From JALZBL01 sp040004775 (GTDB lineage Bacteria; Actinomycetota; Actinomycetes; Mycobacteriales; Jatrophihabitantaceae), in assembly GCA_040004775.1 (NCBI GenBank), contig JBDUAD010000039.1, positions 1-24,606 of the forward strand: a DNA stretch of 24,606 nt, written 5' to 3'. Under the pieces are notes generated by a model, which was given only the letters and a program-made list of their open reading frames with translations, did not search any database and was not told the origin of the DNA. Position 1 is the stretch's first letter. Each line of letters opens with the position of its first letter. A program made the position numbers and the translations under genes. Below are positions 13,753 to 21,872 of the stretch, one piece after another.

Positions 13753-14876
13753 CGCGGACCGGCGACCAGCAGCTCGGCCTTCTGGAACTCCTTGACCGAG
13801 GAGTACCCGCACTTGGCCATCGCCCGGCGCAGCGATCCGAACAGATTGGTCGCGCCAGCCGGATCGGTGGCCGGACCGTCGATCACGCGGGCCAGGTCCA
13901 CGTCGGCCGGGCATCCGACCTCGATCAGTGCCGAGCGGGGCAGGGCCGGGTGGGCCGCGGTCGAGTCCCAGTAATAGCCACCACCGGGTGCGTCGGCCGC
14001 CGCGGCCAGGGGCGCGCCCAGCATCACCGCGTCCGCGCCGCAGGCCAGCGACTTGGCGATGTCACCGCCGGTGCGCACGCCGCCGTAGGCGATGAGATGG
14101 ACGTAGCGCCCGCCGGTCTCGTCCAGGTAATCGCGACGGGCGGCGGCGGCATCGACGATCGCCGTGGCCATCGGCACGTCGATGCCCAGGACGGCCGCAG
14201 TGGTCGACCCTGGATGGACGCCGTAGCCGACGATGACGCCGGCCGCGCCGGTGCGCATGAGGTGCAGCGCGGTCTGGTAGTTCGACGCCCCGCCCACCAC
14301 CACCGGAACGTCGAGGTCGGCGATGAACGTCTTGAGGTTCAGGGCGGCGTTGGAGGAGGCGGAGCCGACCGCGCCCACCACGTGCTCGGCCGAAATCACC
14401 GTGCCCTGTATGACCAGGAGGTCGACGCCCGCCTCGAGCACCACCGGAGCCAGCTCGCCGGTGTGCTGGGGCGACAGCCGCACCGCCACGCGCAGGCCCG
14501 CTCCGCGCAGCTCCCCCACACGCCAGCGCAGCAGCTCGGTCGAGACCGGACGGGTGTAAAGGCGCCGCAGGGCCGCAGCATCCCCGCGCACCGCGGCCAG
14601 CTCCGCGCCCGGATCGTCGTAGCGGCTCCAGAGGCCCTCGCCGTCGAGCACGGCCAGCCCGCCGAGCTTCTCTATCGCCGCCGCCGACGCCGGGGACACC
14701 ACCGCGTCCGACGGCGCGGCCATGAGGGGCAGGTCGAAGGTGTGGGCGTCGATCTGCCAGCTGGTCGAGACCTGGGCCGAGGCGCGCGTGCGGCGCGTGG
14801 GCACCAGCGCGATCTCGTCCAGGTGATAGGCCCGCCGCACGCTGCGGCCGAGGCCGATCTCGACGATGTCCGGCAT
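13749..14876 (-). CDS. guaB3: GuaB3 family IMP dehydrogenase-related protein
   Basis: This 375-residue TIM-barrel protein of the IMPDH/GMP reductase superfamily matches the actinobacterial GuaB3 group (mycobacterial Rv3410c) closely in DETGGRYVHLIAYGG, ACGADAVMLGAPLA and AKCGYSSVKEFQKAELLV. It has no CBS domains. The loop that carries the catalytic cysteine in GuaB (GPGSICTTR) reads VGYGVHPGSTTAAV here (217-230) with no cysteine, so ordinary IMP dehydrogenase chemistry is not expected. The family's role in Actinobacteria is unsettled; GMP reductase activity has been reported for cyanobacterial GuaB3, from memory. ATG 14876 follows the guaB stop by 3 nt (TAG GCC ATG), so it is translationally coupled to guaB. 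Confidence 0.93.
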   Translation of the reverse strand: MPDIVEIGLGRSVRRAYHLDEIALVPTRRTRASAQVSTSWQIDAHTFDLPLMAAPSDAVVSPASAAAIEKLGGLAVLDGEGLWSRYDDPGAELAAVRGDAAALRRLYTRPVSTELLRWRVGELRGAGLRVAVRLSPQHTGELAPVVLEAGVDLLVIQGTVISAEHVVGAVGSASSNAALNLKTFIADLDVPVVVGGASNYQTALHLMRTGAAGVIVGYGVHPGSTTAAVLGIDVPMATAIVDAAAARRDYLDETGGRYVHLIAYGGVRTGGDIAKSLACGADAVMLGAPLAAAADAPGGGYYWDSTAAHPALPRSALIEVGCPADVDLARVIDGPATDPAGATNLFGSLRRAMAKCGYSSVKEFQKAELLVAGPR

Positions 14877-14879
14877 GGC

Positions 14880-16397
14880 CTAGTCGCCCGTGTAGTTGGG
14901 AGCCTCGACCGTCATTTGGATGTCGTGGGGATGCGACTCCTTCAACCCGGCCGCGGTGATCCGCACGAACGTCCCGCGCTGCTTCAGCTCCTCGATCGAG
15001 TGCGCTCCGACGTAGAACATGGACTGCCGAAGCCCGCCCACCAACTGGTAGGCCACCGCGGCCAGCGGCCCGCGGTAGGGCACCTGGCCCTCGATCCCCT
15101 CGGGCACGATCTTGTCGTTGTCGCTGACGTCGCCCTGAAAGTAGCGGTCCTTGGAGTAGGACGGCGCCCGGCCGCGGGTCTGCATGGCCCCAAGCGACCC
15201 CATCCCGCGGTAGGACTTGAACTGCTTGCCGTTGATGAACACCAGCTCGCCCGGCGACTCGTCACACCCGGCCAGCAGCGACCCGAGCATGACCGTGTCG
15301 GCGCCGGCGACCAGGGCCTTGGCGATGTCGCCGGAGTACTGCAGGCCGCCGTCACCGATCAGGGGGATACCGGCCGGGCGGCAGGCCCGGGCCGCCTCGT
15401 AGATCGCGCTTACCTGCGGCACACCGACGCCGGCCACCACCCGCGTGGTGCAGATCGAGCCCGGGCCCACGCCGACCTTGACCCCGTCGGCGCCGGCGTC
15501 GATGAGGGCCTGCGCCCCGGCCCGGGTGGCCACATTGCCGCCGACGACGTCGACCGCGGCCGCGGCCGGCTCGCTCTTGAGCCGGGCGATCATGTCCGTC
15601 ACCCCGCGGGCGTGGCCGTTGGCGGTGTCCACCATCAGGACGTCGACGCCGGCCTCGACCAGCGCCATGGCCCGCTTCCAGGCGTCGTCGAAGAACCCGA
15701 TGGCCGCACCGACTCGCAGCCGGCCGTCGCGGTCCTTGGTTGCCAGCGGGAACTGCTCGCTCTTGGTGAAGTCCTTCACCGTGATGAGCCCGCGTAGCCG
15801 GCCACCGGCATCTACCAGCGGTAGCTTCTCGATCTTGTGCTTGGCCAGCAGGGCCAGGGCGTCCTCCGCGGCCACCCCGACCGGCGCGGTCATCAGCGGC
15901 ATCGGCGTCATCACCTGAGCCACCGGCCGGGACAGATCGGTCTCGAAGCGCAGGTCGCGATTGGTGATGATGCCGATGAGGCGCCCGTCGGTCTCCACCA
16001 CCGGCAACCCGGAGATGCGGTACCGCCCGCACAGCTCGTCCACCTCGGCCAGGGTGGCGTCGGGCCGGGTGGTGACCGGGTGGGTGATCATTCCCGCCTC
16101 GGAACGCTTGACAAGATCCACCTGCTGGGCCTGGTCGTCCACGGAGAGGTTGCGGTGCAGCACCCCGAGGCCGCCCTGACGGGCCATGGCGATAGCCATC
16201 CGGGCTTCAGTGACGGTGTCCATGGCCGCCGAGACCAGGGGGACGGCGACGTCGATGCGGCGCGAGAGCCGGGTAGCCGTGCGGGCCGCGCTGGGGATGA
16301 CGTCGGTGTCACCGGGCAGCAGCAGCACGTCATCGAAAGTGAGCCCGAGCTGGGCGAAGGCGGCCGGTATCTGCGTCGAATCTGGATCCGGGCTCAC
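14880..16397 (-). CDS. guaB: IMP dehydrogenase
   Basis: This 505-residue enzyme oxidises IMP to XMP with NAD+, the rate-limiting step of guanine nucleotide synthesis. The TIM barrel carries D257 and the catalytic loop GVGPGSICTTR with C316, followed by IGDGGLQYSGDIAKAL and MLGSLLAG (IMP phosphate site) and the mobile flap MGSLGAMQTRGR. Two CBS domains (about 103-152 and 161-211), which bind adenine or guanine nucleotides and regulate activity, are inserted in the barrel. GTG 16397 is chosen because GAAGGAGA lies 5 nt upstream; an open frame reaches back to 16439 without a ribosome site. It is first in the guaB-guaB3-SDR-guaA cluster, with a probable promoter at 16459-16464. Confidence 0.98.
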   Translation of the reverse strand: MSPDPDSTQIPAAFAQLGLTFDDVLLLPGDTDVIPSAARTATRLSRRIDVAVPLVSAAMDTVTEARMAIAMARQGGLGVLHRNLSVDDQAQQVDLVKRSEAGMITHPVTTRPDATLAEVDELCGRYRISGLPVVETDGRLIGIITNRDLRFETDLSRPVAQVMTPMPLMTAPVGVAAEDALALLAKHKIEKLPLVDAGGRLRGLITVKDFTKSEQFPLATKDRDGRLRVGAAIGFFDDAWKRAMALVEAGVDVLMVDTANGHARGVTDMIARLKSEPAAAAVDVVGGNVATRAGAQALIDAGADGVKVGVGPGSICTTRVVAGVGVPQVSAIYEAARACRPAGIPLIGDGGLQYSGDIAKALVAGADTVMLGSLLAGCDESPGELVFINGKQFKSYRGMGSLGAMQTRGRAPSYSKDRYFQGDVSDNDKIVPEGIEGQVPYRGPLAAVAYQLVGGLRQSMFYVGAHSIEELKQRGTFVRITAAGLKESHPHDIQMTVEAPNYTGD

Positions 16398-16458
16398 GGG
16401 CGTCTCCTTCCCGGCGGATCGGCGATGCGGCGCGTGCATCCTCCGCCGTGTGGCCGCA

Positions 16459-16464
16459 GTCTAG
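16459..16464 (-). promoter_or_regulatory. Probable -10 element of guaB (TAGACT)
   Basis: TAGACT on the minus strand would give a leader of about 55 nt before GTG 16397. It is identical to the guaA -10 candidate. The -35 is weak. Confidence 0.4.
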
Positions 16465-16490
16465 TGAGGGCGGCCGACCGGGGAGCCCGG

Positions 16491-17492
16491 CTAGCCGTTG
16501 GTCAGGACGGCGGCGCCGCTGAACCGGCCGTGCGCGAGGTCGGCCAGCGCCTGCGGCGCCTGCTGCATCGGATAGGCGACCGTGGTGGCGCGGACGCCGA
16601 GTCGCTCGGCCAGGCGCAGGAACTCCTCGCCGTCGCGGCGGGTGTTGGCGGTGACGCTGCGCAGGCGCCGCTCCCCGAACAGCTCGGCCGCGTAGTCCAG
16701 CGCAGGGATCGCCGAGAGCCAGATGCCGGCCACCGCGAGGGTAGCTCCGCGGTCGAGGGCGCGCAGCGCGACCGGAATTAGGCCCCCGGCGGGTGCGAAC
16801 AGGATGGCGCCGTCCAGCGGCTCCAGTGAGGGGTCGGCCGCGCCGGCGACGGAGTCCGCGCCCAGCTCGGTGGCCAGCGCGCGGTTGTGCTTCCCGCGGG
16901 TGAAGACGTGCACCCGTAGCCCCTGAGCGAGGGCGATCTGCGCGGTCAGGTGGGCGCTGCCGCCGAAGCCGTAGATGCCCAGCCGTCCGCCGGGCGGAAC
17001 GTCGGCGCAGCGCAGAGCGCGGTAGCCGATGATCCCGGCACACAGCAGCGGCGCGGCCTGCTCGTCGGTCAGCGACCCGGGCAGGCGGTAGGCGAACGCC
17101 TCGTCGACCACGCAGGCATCGGCGTAGCCGCCGTCGACGTCCCAGCCGGTGAACACCGGACGGGCGCAGAGGTTCTCGTCGCCGCGCCGGCAGTAGCGGC
17201 AGGTGCCGTCCGTGCGCGCCAGCCAGGCCACGCCAACCCGCTCGCCAAGCCTGAACCGCGAGGCGCCCGGCCCGCGGGCCTCGACGACGCCGACGACCTC
17301 GTGTCCCGGAGTCACGGCCGGCCCGTGGGGAGGGAGATCGCCCTCGGCCAAGTGCAGGTCGGTACGGCAGACCCCGCAGCAGGTGACGCGGACTCGCATC
17401 TGGCCGGCACCGGGCTCGGGCCGGGCCCGCTCTACCCGCCGCAGCGGGCCGGCATCGATGGCGCTTGGCGTGTCGACGACCCAGGCCTGCAC
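16491..17492 (-). CDS. Zinc-dependent alcohol dehydrogenase (AdhA-like MDR)
   Basis: This 333-residue medium-chain dehydrogenase oxidises primary alcohols or reduces aldehydes with NAD(P). The catalytic zinc site is present: C42 (CGVCRTDLH), H64/E65 (GHE) and the downstream LLCAGIIGYRAL segment. The Rossmann motif is YGFGGSAHL. In the structural zinc loop the usual C-x2-C-x2-C-x7-C reads D95-x2-C98-x2-C101-x7-C109, so the first ligand is Asp. GTG 17492 is chosen because AGGGAG lies 8 nt upstream, because family members begin M-x-AWVVD, and because the longer frame (GTG 17537) would start inside the likely -10 element. It is divergent from an ABC transporter; the substrate is unknown. Confidence 0.9.
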   Translation of the reverse strand: MQAWVVDTPSAIDAGPLRRVERARPEPGAGQMRVRVTCCGVCRTDLHLAEGDLPPHGPAVTPGHEVVGVVEARGPGASRFRLGERVGVAWLARTDGTCRYCRRGDENLCARPVFTGWDVDGGYADACVVDEAFAYRLPGSLTDEQAAPLLCAGIIGYRALRCADVPPGGRLGIYGFGGSAHLTAQIALAQGLRVHVFTRGKHNRALATELGADSVAGAADPSLEPLDGAILFAPAGGLIPVALRALDRGATLAVAGIWLSAIPALDYAAELFGERRLRSVTANTRRDGEEFLRLAERLGVRATTVAYPMQQAPQALADLAHGRFSGAAVLTNG

Positions 17493-17532
17493 CGCGACCG
17501 TCTCCCTCGCGCTCGTTTCCGACGTTGGATCT

Positions 17533-17562
17533 ACCACACTCGTCCGGTTCCGACCGCGTCAA
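17533..17562 (-). promoter_or_regulatory. Promoter of the alcohol dehydrogenase gene
   Basis: On the minus strand TTGACG (17557-17562) and TGTGGT (17533-17538) are 18 nt apart. This gives a start near 17526 and a leader of about 35 nt before GTG 17492. The placement argues against the upstream GTG 17537. Confidence 0.5.
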
Positions 17563-17690
17563 TCGGGGCGGCTCAGGGAAACTCCCCGGACCGAAGTTCA
17601 GGGTCGGTTAGGGGTTGTCCGCCCTTATCAAGGTTGCCTGCGCACGAGAGAGTGGACGCGTACCGCTCCTCGATCTCAGGAAGGCTCCGG

Positions 17691-18569
17691 ATGACCTCCC
17701 CGACGACTTCGTCGACCGACCTCCCCGCTCCAGCCACGGCCACGTCAGCCTCCCCCGCCACGACAAGCTCAGCCACCCGCGCCGGCGCCCCGGCCACCGC
17801 AGCGCCGAGCGAGCCCCCGTTTTCCCCGCCAGCGGCGCCCCGGCGCACCGCGGCCCGAGCGATCGGGCTGAGCAAGGTCTACGGCTCCGGCGACACCGTG
17901 GTCCGCGCCCTGGACGACGTGTCCCTGGACCTGGCCGCCGGCGAGTTCACCGCGATCATGGGTCCGTCCGGGTCGGGCAAGTCAACCCTGATGCACTGCC
18001 TGGCCGGGCTCGACACCGCAACCAGCGGGTCGGTGCTGATCGGCGAGACCGACCTGAGCGGGCTGTCGGACAAGAAGATGACCCAGCTGCGGCGTGATCG
18101 CGTCGGCTTCGTCTTCCAGGCGTACAACCTCGTGCCGACGCTGACCGCCCTGGAGAACATCACGCTGCCGATGGACATCGCCGGCCGCAAGGCGGACCAG
18201 GCCTGGCTGGACTCCGTGATCGACACCCTGGGCTTGCGGGACCGCCTCGGCCACCGCCCGTCGGAGCTGTCCGGCGGCCAGCAGCAGCGGGTGGCGTGTG
18301 CCCGGGCCCTGGCCGGCCGACCGGAGATCATCTTCGGCGACGAGCCGACCGGCAACCTCGACTCCCGCTCCAGCGGTGAGGTGATGAGCATCCTGCGCTC
18401 CTCGGTGACCGACCTGGGCCAGACCGTCGTCATCGTCACCCACGACCCACGCGCGGCCGGGTACGCCGATCGGGTGGTCTTCTTGGCCGACGGGCGGGTG
18501 GTCAGCGAGATGCGCGAGCCGAGTGCCGACTCGGTGCTCGACCGCATGAAGAACCTCGAGCAGGGCTGA
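17691..18569 (+). CDS. ABC transporter ATP-binding protein, MacB/LolD type
   Basis: This 292-residue ATPase partners with the FtsX-type permease encoded 3 nt downstream. All motifs are intact: Walker A GPSGSGKST at 91-99, Q-loop Q143 (VFQAYNLVPTLTALENI), signature LSGGQ at 193-197, Walker B IIFGDEP with D217/E218, and H-loop H251. NLVPTLTALEN and GNLDSRSSGEV are typical of the MacB/LolD/FtsE group, which powers mechanotransmission rather than classic substrate transport. The first 55 residues are a Ser/Thr/Ala/Pro-rich tail not found in most members. ATG 17691 has AGGAAGG 6 nt upstream, so this tail should be translated. The role could be antibiotic or peptide resistance, lipoprotein handling or envelope maintenance; the sequence does not decide. 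Confidence 0.95.
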   Translation: MTSPTTSSTDLPAPATATSASPATTSSATRAGAPATAAPSEPPFSPPAAPRRTAARAIGLSKVYGSGDTVVRALDDVSLDLAAGEFTAIMGPSGSGKSTLMHCLAGLDTATSGSVLIGETDLSGLSDKKMTQLRRDRVGFVFQAYNLVPTLTALENITLPMDIAGRKADQAWLDSVIDTLGLRDRLGHRPSELSGGQQQRVACARALAGRPEIIFGDEPTGNLDSRSSGEVMSILRSSVTDLGQTVVIVTHDPRAAGYADRVVFLADGRVVSEMREPSADSVLDRMKNLEQG

Positions 18570-18572
18570 GCC

Positions 18573-21176
18573 GTGACTACCTCCACGGTTGCTCCCGCGC
18601 GCCCGACCGACCCGCCGACGCCCCCGCCTGACGCCCGCTCCGGCTCCCGAGCCGCCGGTGCGGCCATGCGCCGCGTGTCCGTGCGCAATCTGGCCGCCCA
18701 CAAGGTCCGCCTGGCTCTGACCGTGCTCTCCGTCGTGCTCGGCACGGCCTTCGTGGCCGGTTCCTTCGTGTTCACCGACACCCTCAAGCACACCTTCGAC
18801 GGCCTGTTCGCCGACACGGCCAAGGGCGTCGACGTGCGGGTCACCAACACCCAGGACAACTCCAGCGGCGTTCCGCTGACCGAGATCGACACCATCCGTG
18901 CGGTCCAGGGCGTGCGCCGGGTGGAGACCTCGATCGGCGGCCTGGTCGTCCTGCTCAACCAGAACGGCAAGGCCGTGCAGGGCGGCGGCGCCCCCAGCGA
19001 AGGGTCAGCCTTCACCCCGCCGGCGCAGGCGCTGGGTGACGGGGACGAGATCACCACCGGACGGGCTCCGGCCACGGCCGGTGAGATCGCGCTGAACCCT
19101 GGCGCGGTGAAGCTGGCCAAGCTGTCCGTCGGCGACCGCACGCGGGTCATCGTGCCGACCGCGGGGATCAAGGAAGTCACTCTGGTCGGGGTCTACAAGA
19201 CCGAGATCGACACCGGCGGCTACGTCGGCGTGCTCTTCACCCGCGCGGAGGCCAGTGCGCTCTACACCGACGGCAAGCACGTCAGCGCCATCGGCGTGGC
19301 CGGGGACGGCACCTCGCAGACCGTGCTACAGCAACGCACCCAGGACGTGCTGCCCGGCTACAAGGTGGAGACCGGCGATCAGGTCCGCGCCGACACCAAG
19401 AACGACATCGACAAAGCGCTGTCCTTCGTCAACTACTTCCTGCTGGCCTTTGGCGCGATCGCCCTGCTGGTCGGCACCTTCATCATCTACAACACCTTCT
19501 CCATGATCGTCGCCCAGCGGGTGCGCGAGCTGGCTCTGCTGCGGGCGATCGGAGCCAGCCGGCGGCAGGTCAGCCGCTCGGTGCTGCTCGAAGCCAGTCT
19601 GGTCGGCCTCATCGGCAGCGCGATCGGCATCGCGGCCGGCGTGGGCCTGGCCTACGGCCTGCGGGCGCTGCTGAACGCGGCCAATTTCGGCCTCCCGACC
19701 GGCGCCCTGTCGCTCAAGCCGCGGACGATAATCGTCGCGCTGCTGGTCGGCGTCGTCGTCACGCTGTTCAGCGCGTACGCCCCGGCCCGACGAGCCAGCC
19801 GCACGCCGCCGGTCGCCGCAATGCGCGAAGAGTTCGCGTCCATCGGGACGTCGCTACGCCGGCGGACGATCGCCGCGCTCGTCCTGACGGTGGTCGGCGT
19901 GGCCGCGCTGGTGGCCGGGGCGGTGGCCGATTCCGGCGGTGGAGCGGCCGGCCTCGTCGGCCTCGGTGCACTGGCCCTCATCTTCGCCGTCCTGCTCGGC
20001 GCGCCGGCGCTGTCCCGCCCGGTCGTCGGCGCGCTGGGCGCGGTACTGACCCGTCCGTTCGGATCAGTCGGGCGGCTGGCGCGGACCAACGCCGTGCGCA
20101 ACCCGCGCCGCACCGCGGCGACCGCGTTCGCGCTCACCCTCGGGCTCATGCTGGTCTCGGCCATCGCCGTGTTCGGCCAGTCGGCCAAGCGCACCGTCAA
20201 CGCACTGGTGGACAACGACGTGACCGCCGACTACATCCTGCAAGGCCCGAACTCGATCGGCGTCCCGGCCGGTGCCGCCGCTGCCGCCGCCACCGTGGCG
20301 AATGTGGCCTCGGTGGTCACGCTGCACCCGGTAGCGGTGAAGGTGAACGGCAAGGACCTCAACGGCACCGGCGTCGACGGGCGGCTGGCCGACGTCCAGA
20401 AGCTGACGATGCTCTCGGGCGTCAACGAGCTGCAGGGCAACGACATCATCGTGTCGAAGACGACAGCCTCTGACCGGGGCTGGTCGGTGGGCAGCACGGT
20501 GGCGCTGCGCACCCCGGACGCCACGACGCTCACTGCCCGCGTGGTCGGCATCTACGAGGACGACAACCTGGCCGGGCCGTTCCAGACCAGCGGCGAGTTC
20601 TACCGCCAGGTGATGCCGGCCCGCGTACGCGCCGACTTCGTCGTCCTGGTCAAGGCCACGCCGGGAGCCGACCTGAAGGCGATGCGCACCGACCTGGAGA
20701 ACGTCACCGCCCCGCAACTGGTGGTGCAGGTGCTCGACCGCGAGCAGTTCAAGGGTTCGGTGGCCAGCCAGATCGACCAGCTGCTGGCCATCCTGTACGC
20801 GCTGCTGGCCCTGGCCATCGTCATCGCCATCCTCGGCATCATCAACACCCTCGCGCTGTCGGTGGTCGAGCGCCGGCGCGAGATCGGGATGCTGCGGGCG
20901 GTCGGAATGATGCGTCCGCAGGTGCGCCGCACGATCTACCTGGAGTCGGCGCTGATCGCGTTGTTCGGTGCGGTGGTCGGCGTCGCGCTCGGGCTGGTGT
21001 TCGGCGCGCTGTTCGTGCACACGCTGCGCGACCAGGGGCTCAGCGCCATCGCGGTGCCGTGGGGCCAGGCCGGGCTGTTCCTGGTCATCAGCGGCGTGAT
21101 CGGCGTGCTGGCCGCCCTGTGGCCGGCTGTCCGGGCGGCGCGTACTCCACCGTTGGCGGCGATTGCGGACGTCTGA
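18573..21176 (+). CDS. ABC transporter permease, FtsX/MacB type (two FtsX domains)
   Basis: This 867-residue permease has a first membrane helix at about 46-68 and a MacB-PCD-type extracytoplasmic domain (about 70-280). A three-helix FtsX domain follows (about 285-405, with FIIYNTFSMIVAQRVRELALLRAIGAS), then further helices and a second periplasm-like domain. A C-terminal FtsX domain carries the matching ILGIINTLALSVVERRREIGMLRAVG stretch. Ten helices in total are expected, as in the large actinobacterial permeases of this class. GTG 18573 lies 3 nt after the ATPase stop with AGGG 7 nt upstream, so the pair is translationally coupled. The first 30 residues are low complexity. No resistance determinant or sensor kinase is adjacent, so the substrate is unknown. 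Confidence 0.95.
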   Translation: MTTSTVAPARPTDPPTPPPDARSGSRAAGAAMRRVSVRNLAAHKVRLALTVLSVVLGTAFVAGSFVFTDTLKHTFDGLFADTAKGVDVRVTNTQDNSSGVPLTEIDTIRAVQGVRRVETSIGGLVVLLNQNGKAVQGGGAPSEGSAFTPPAQALGDGDEITTGRAPATAGEIALNPGAVKLAKLSVGDRTRVIVPTAGIKEVTLVGVYKTEIDTGGYVGVLFTRAEASALYTDGKHVSAIGVAGDGTSQTVLQQRTQDVLPGYKVETGDQVRADTKNDIDKALSFVNYFLLAFGAIALLVGTFIIYNTFSMIVAQRVRELALLRAIGASRRQVSRSVLLEASLVGLIGSAIGIAAGVGLAYGLRALLNAANFGLPTGALSLKPRTIIVALLVGVVVTLFSAYAPARRASRTPPVAAMREEFASIGTSLRRRTIAALVLTVVGVAALVAGAVADSGGGAAGLVGLGALALIFAVLLGAPALSRPVVGALGAVLTRPFGSVGRLARTNAVRNPRRTAATAFALTLGLMLVSAIAVFGQSAKRTVNALVDNDVTADYILQGPNSIGVPAGAAAAAATVANVASVVTLHPVAVKVNGKDLNGTGVDGRLADVQKLTMLSGVNELQGNDIIVSKTTASDRGWSVGSTVALRTPDATTLTARVVGIYEDDNLAGPFQTSGEFYRQVMPARVRADFVVLVKATPGADLKAMRTDLENVTAPQLVVQVLDREQFKGSVASQIDQLLAILYALLALAIVIAILGIINTLALSVVERRREIGMLRAVGMMRPQVRRTIYLESALIALFGAVVGVALGLVFGALFVHTLRDQGLSAIAVPWGQAGLFLVISGVIGVLAALWPAVRAARTPPLAAIADV

Positions 21177-21268
21177 TCCCGGCCGGGTCAGTGATCTTCC
21201 GGCCGCTCGGACGTTCCGGCGTACGGGCGGGGAGAAGATCGCTCCGGACCGCTCGGCGGCGGCCGGTG

Positions 21269-21299
21269 TTGGCCATACCGGCCGGTATTGACCTACCGT
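21269..21299 (+). promoter_or_regulatory. DUF5319 promoter containing a perfect 14-bp palindrome
   Basis: TTGGCC (21269-21274) and TACCGT (21294-21299) are -35/-10 candidates 19 nt apart. GTG 21306 begins 7 nt after the -10, so the message would be leaderless. The perfect palindrome ATACCGGCCGGTAT fills 21275-21288, between the two elements, where a bound repressor or MerR-like activator would act. Confidence 0.5.
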
Positions 21300-21305
21300 G
21301 GGGGC

Positions 21306-21749
21306 GTGAGTGGCACACAACCCGCCGACGCCGGCGGCCCGGGCAGCCGGGGCGACCACGCCGGACCGGAAGCCGTGCCCGCTGGGGCCATACCCGGACC
21401 GCTCGATCCGTTTCTCGACGATGACCAGGATCCCACCGACCTCCTGGACCCCGTGGACCCACCGGCGCCGCTCACCGAGAGCGAGCGCGCGGACGTGGCC
21501 GCCGATCTGCGCGAGCTGCAGGAGTTCGCCGCGGCGCTGGCCCCGCGAGGAATCCGCGGCGTCGTGGTCGACTGCACCGACTGCGGCGAGCCCCATTACT
21601 TCAGCTGGGCGCTCATGGAGGTCAACCTCCGTACGCTGCTCGGTGTCGGCACCGCGAACGCCCACGAGCCGGCCGTGGACCCCGATCCGTCCGGCTTCGT
21701 CAGCTGGGACTACGCGCGCGGCTACACCGATGCGCTGAGCCGGCGCTGA
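21306..21749 (+). CDS. DUF5319 protein, conserved actinobacterial, possible metal site
   Basis: This 147-residue protein belongs to the DUF5319 family, which in mycobacteria (Rv3412) lies beside guaB2 and the whiB3/sigD locus. After a Pro/Gly/Asp-rich N-terminus (1-50), the conserved part runs from PLTESERADVAADL through GVVVDCTDCGEPHYFSW to VSWDYARGYTDA. C90 and C93 with H97, and H120 further on, could bind a metal, but this is inference; no function is established to my knowledge. GTG 21306 is preferred, with TACCGT 6 nt upstream; a TTG at 21288 would extend the frame through that -10 element. It precedes whiB3/whiD on the same strand by 123 bp. Confidence 0.85.
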   Translation: MSGTQPADAGGPGSRGDHAGPEAVPAGAIPGPLDPFLDDDQDPTDLLDPVDPPAPLTESERADVAADLRELQEFAAALAPRGIRGVVVDCTDCGEPHYFSWALMEVNLRTLLGVGTANAHEPAVDPDPSGFVSWDYARGYTDALSRR

Positions 21750-21795
21750 CCACCTGGGCGCGGCGCGTCCGGCCCACCAACCGAACGCACTGAAC

Positions 21796-21810
21796 CGCCG
21801 GCCACCGGCG
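21796..21810 (+). other. Small hairpin between DUF5319 and whiB3/whiD
   Basis: CGCCGG (21796-21801) pairs with CCGGCG (21805-21810) around CCA. It may be a weak terminator for DUF5319 or part of the whiB leader. No clear whiB promoter was found in 21750-21872. Confidence 0.25.
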
Positions 21811-21872
21811 TTGCGAACGTCTTCAGAGCAGCCCAGCACCGCGCTGCCTACTTCGCAGAAAAGGTGGTCGTC

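Noticed and set aside
16398..16439. A 14-codon extension of guaB to an upstream ATG
   Set aside because: There is no ribosome site for it, and the strong GAAGGAGA lies inside it, correctly spaced for GTG 16397.
21178..21187. CCCGGCCGGG after the permease stop as a terminator
   Set aside because: It is a palindrome with no loop bases, so it cannot form a useful RNA hairpin; it is common by chance at this GC content.
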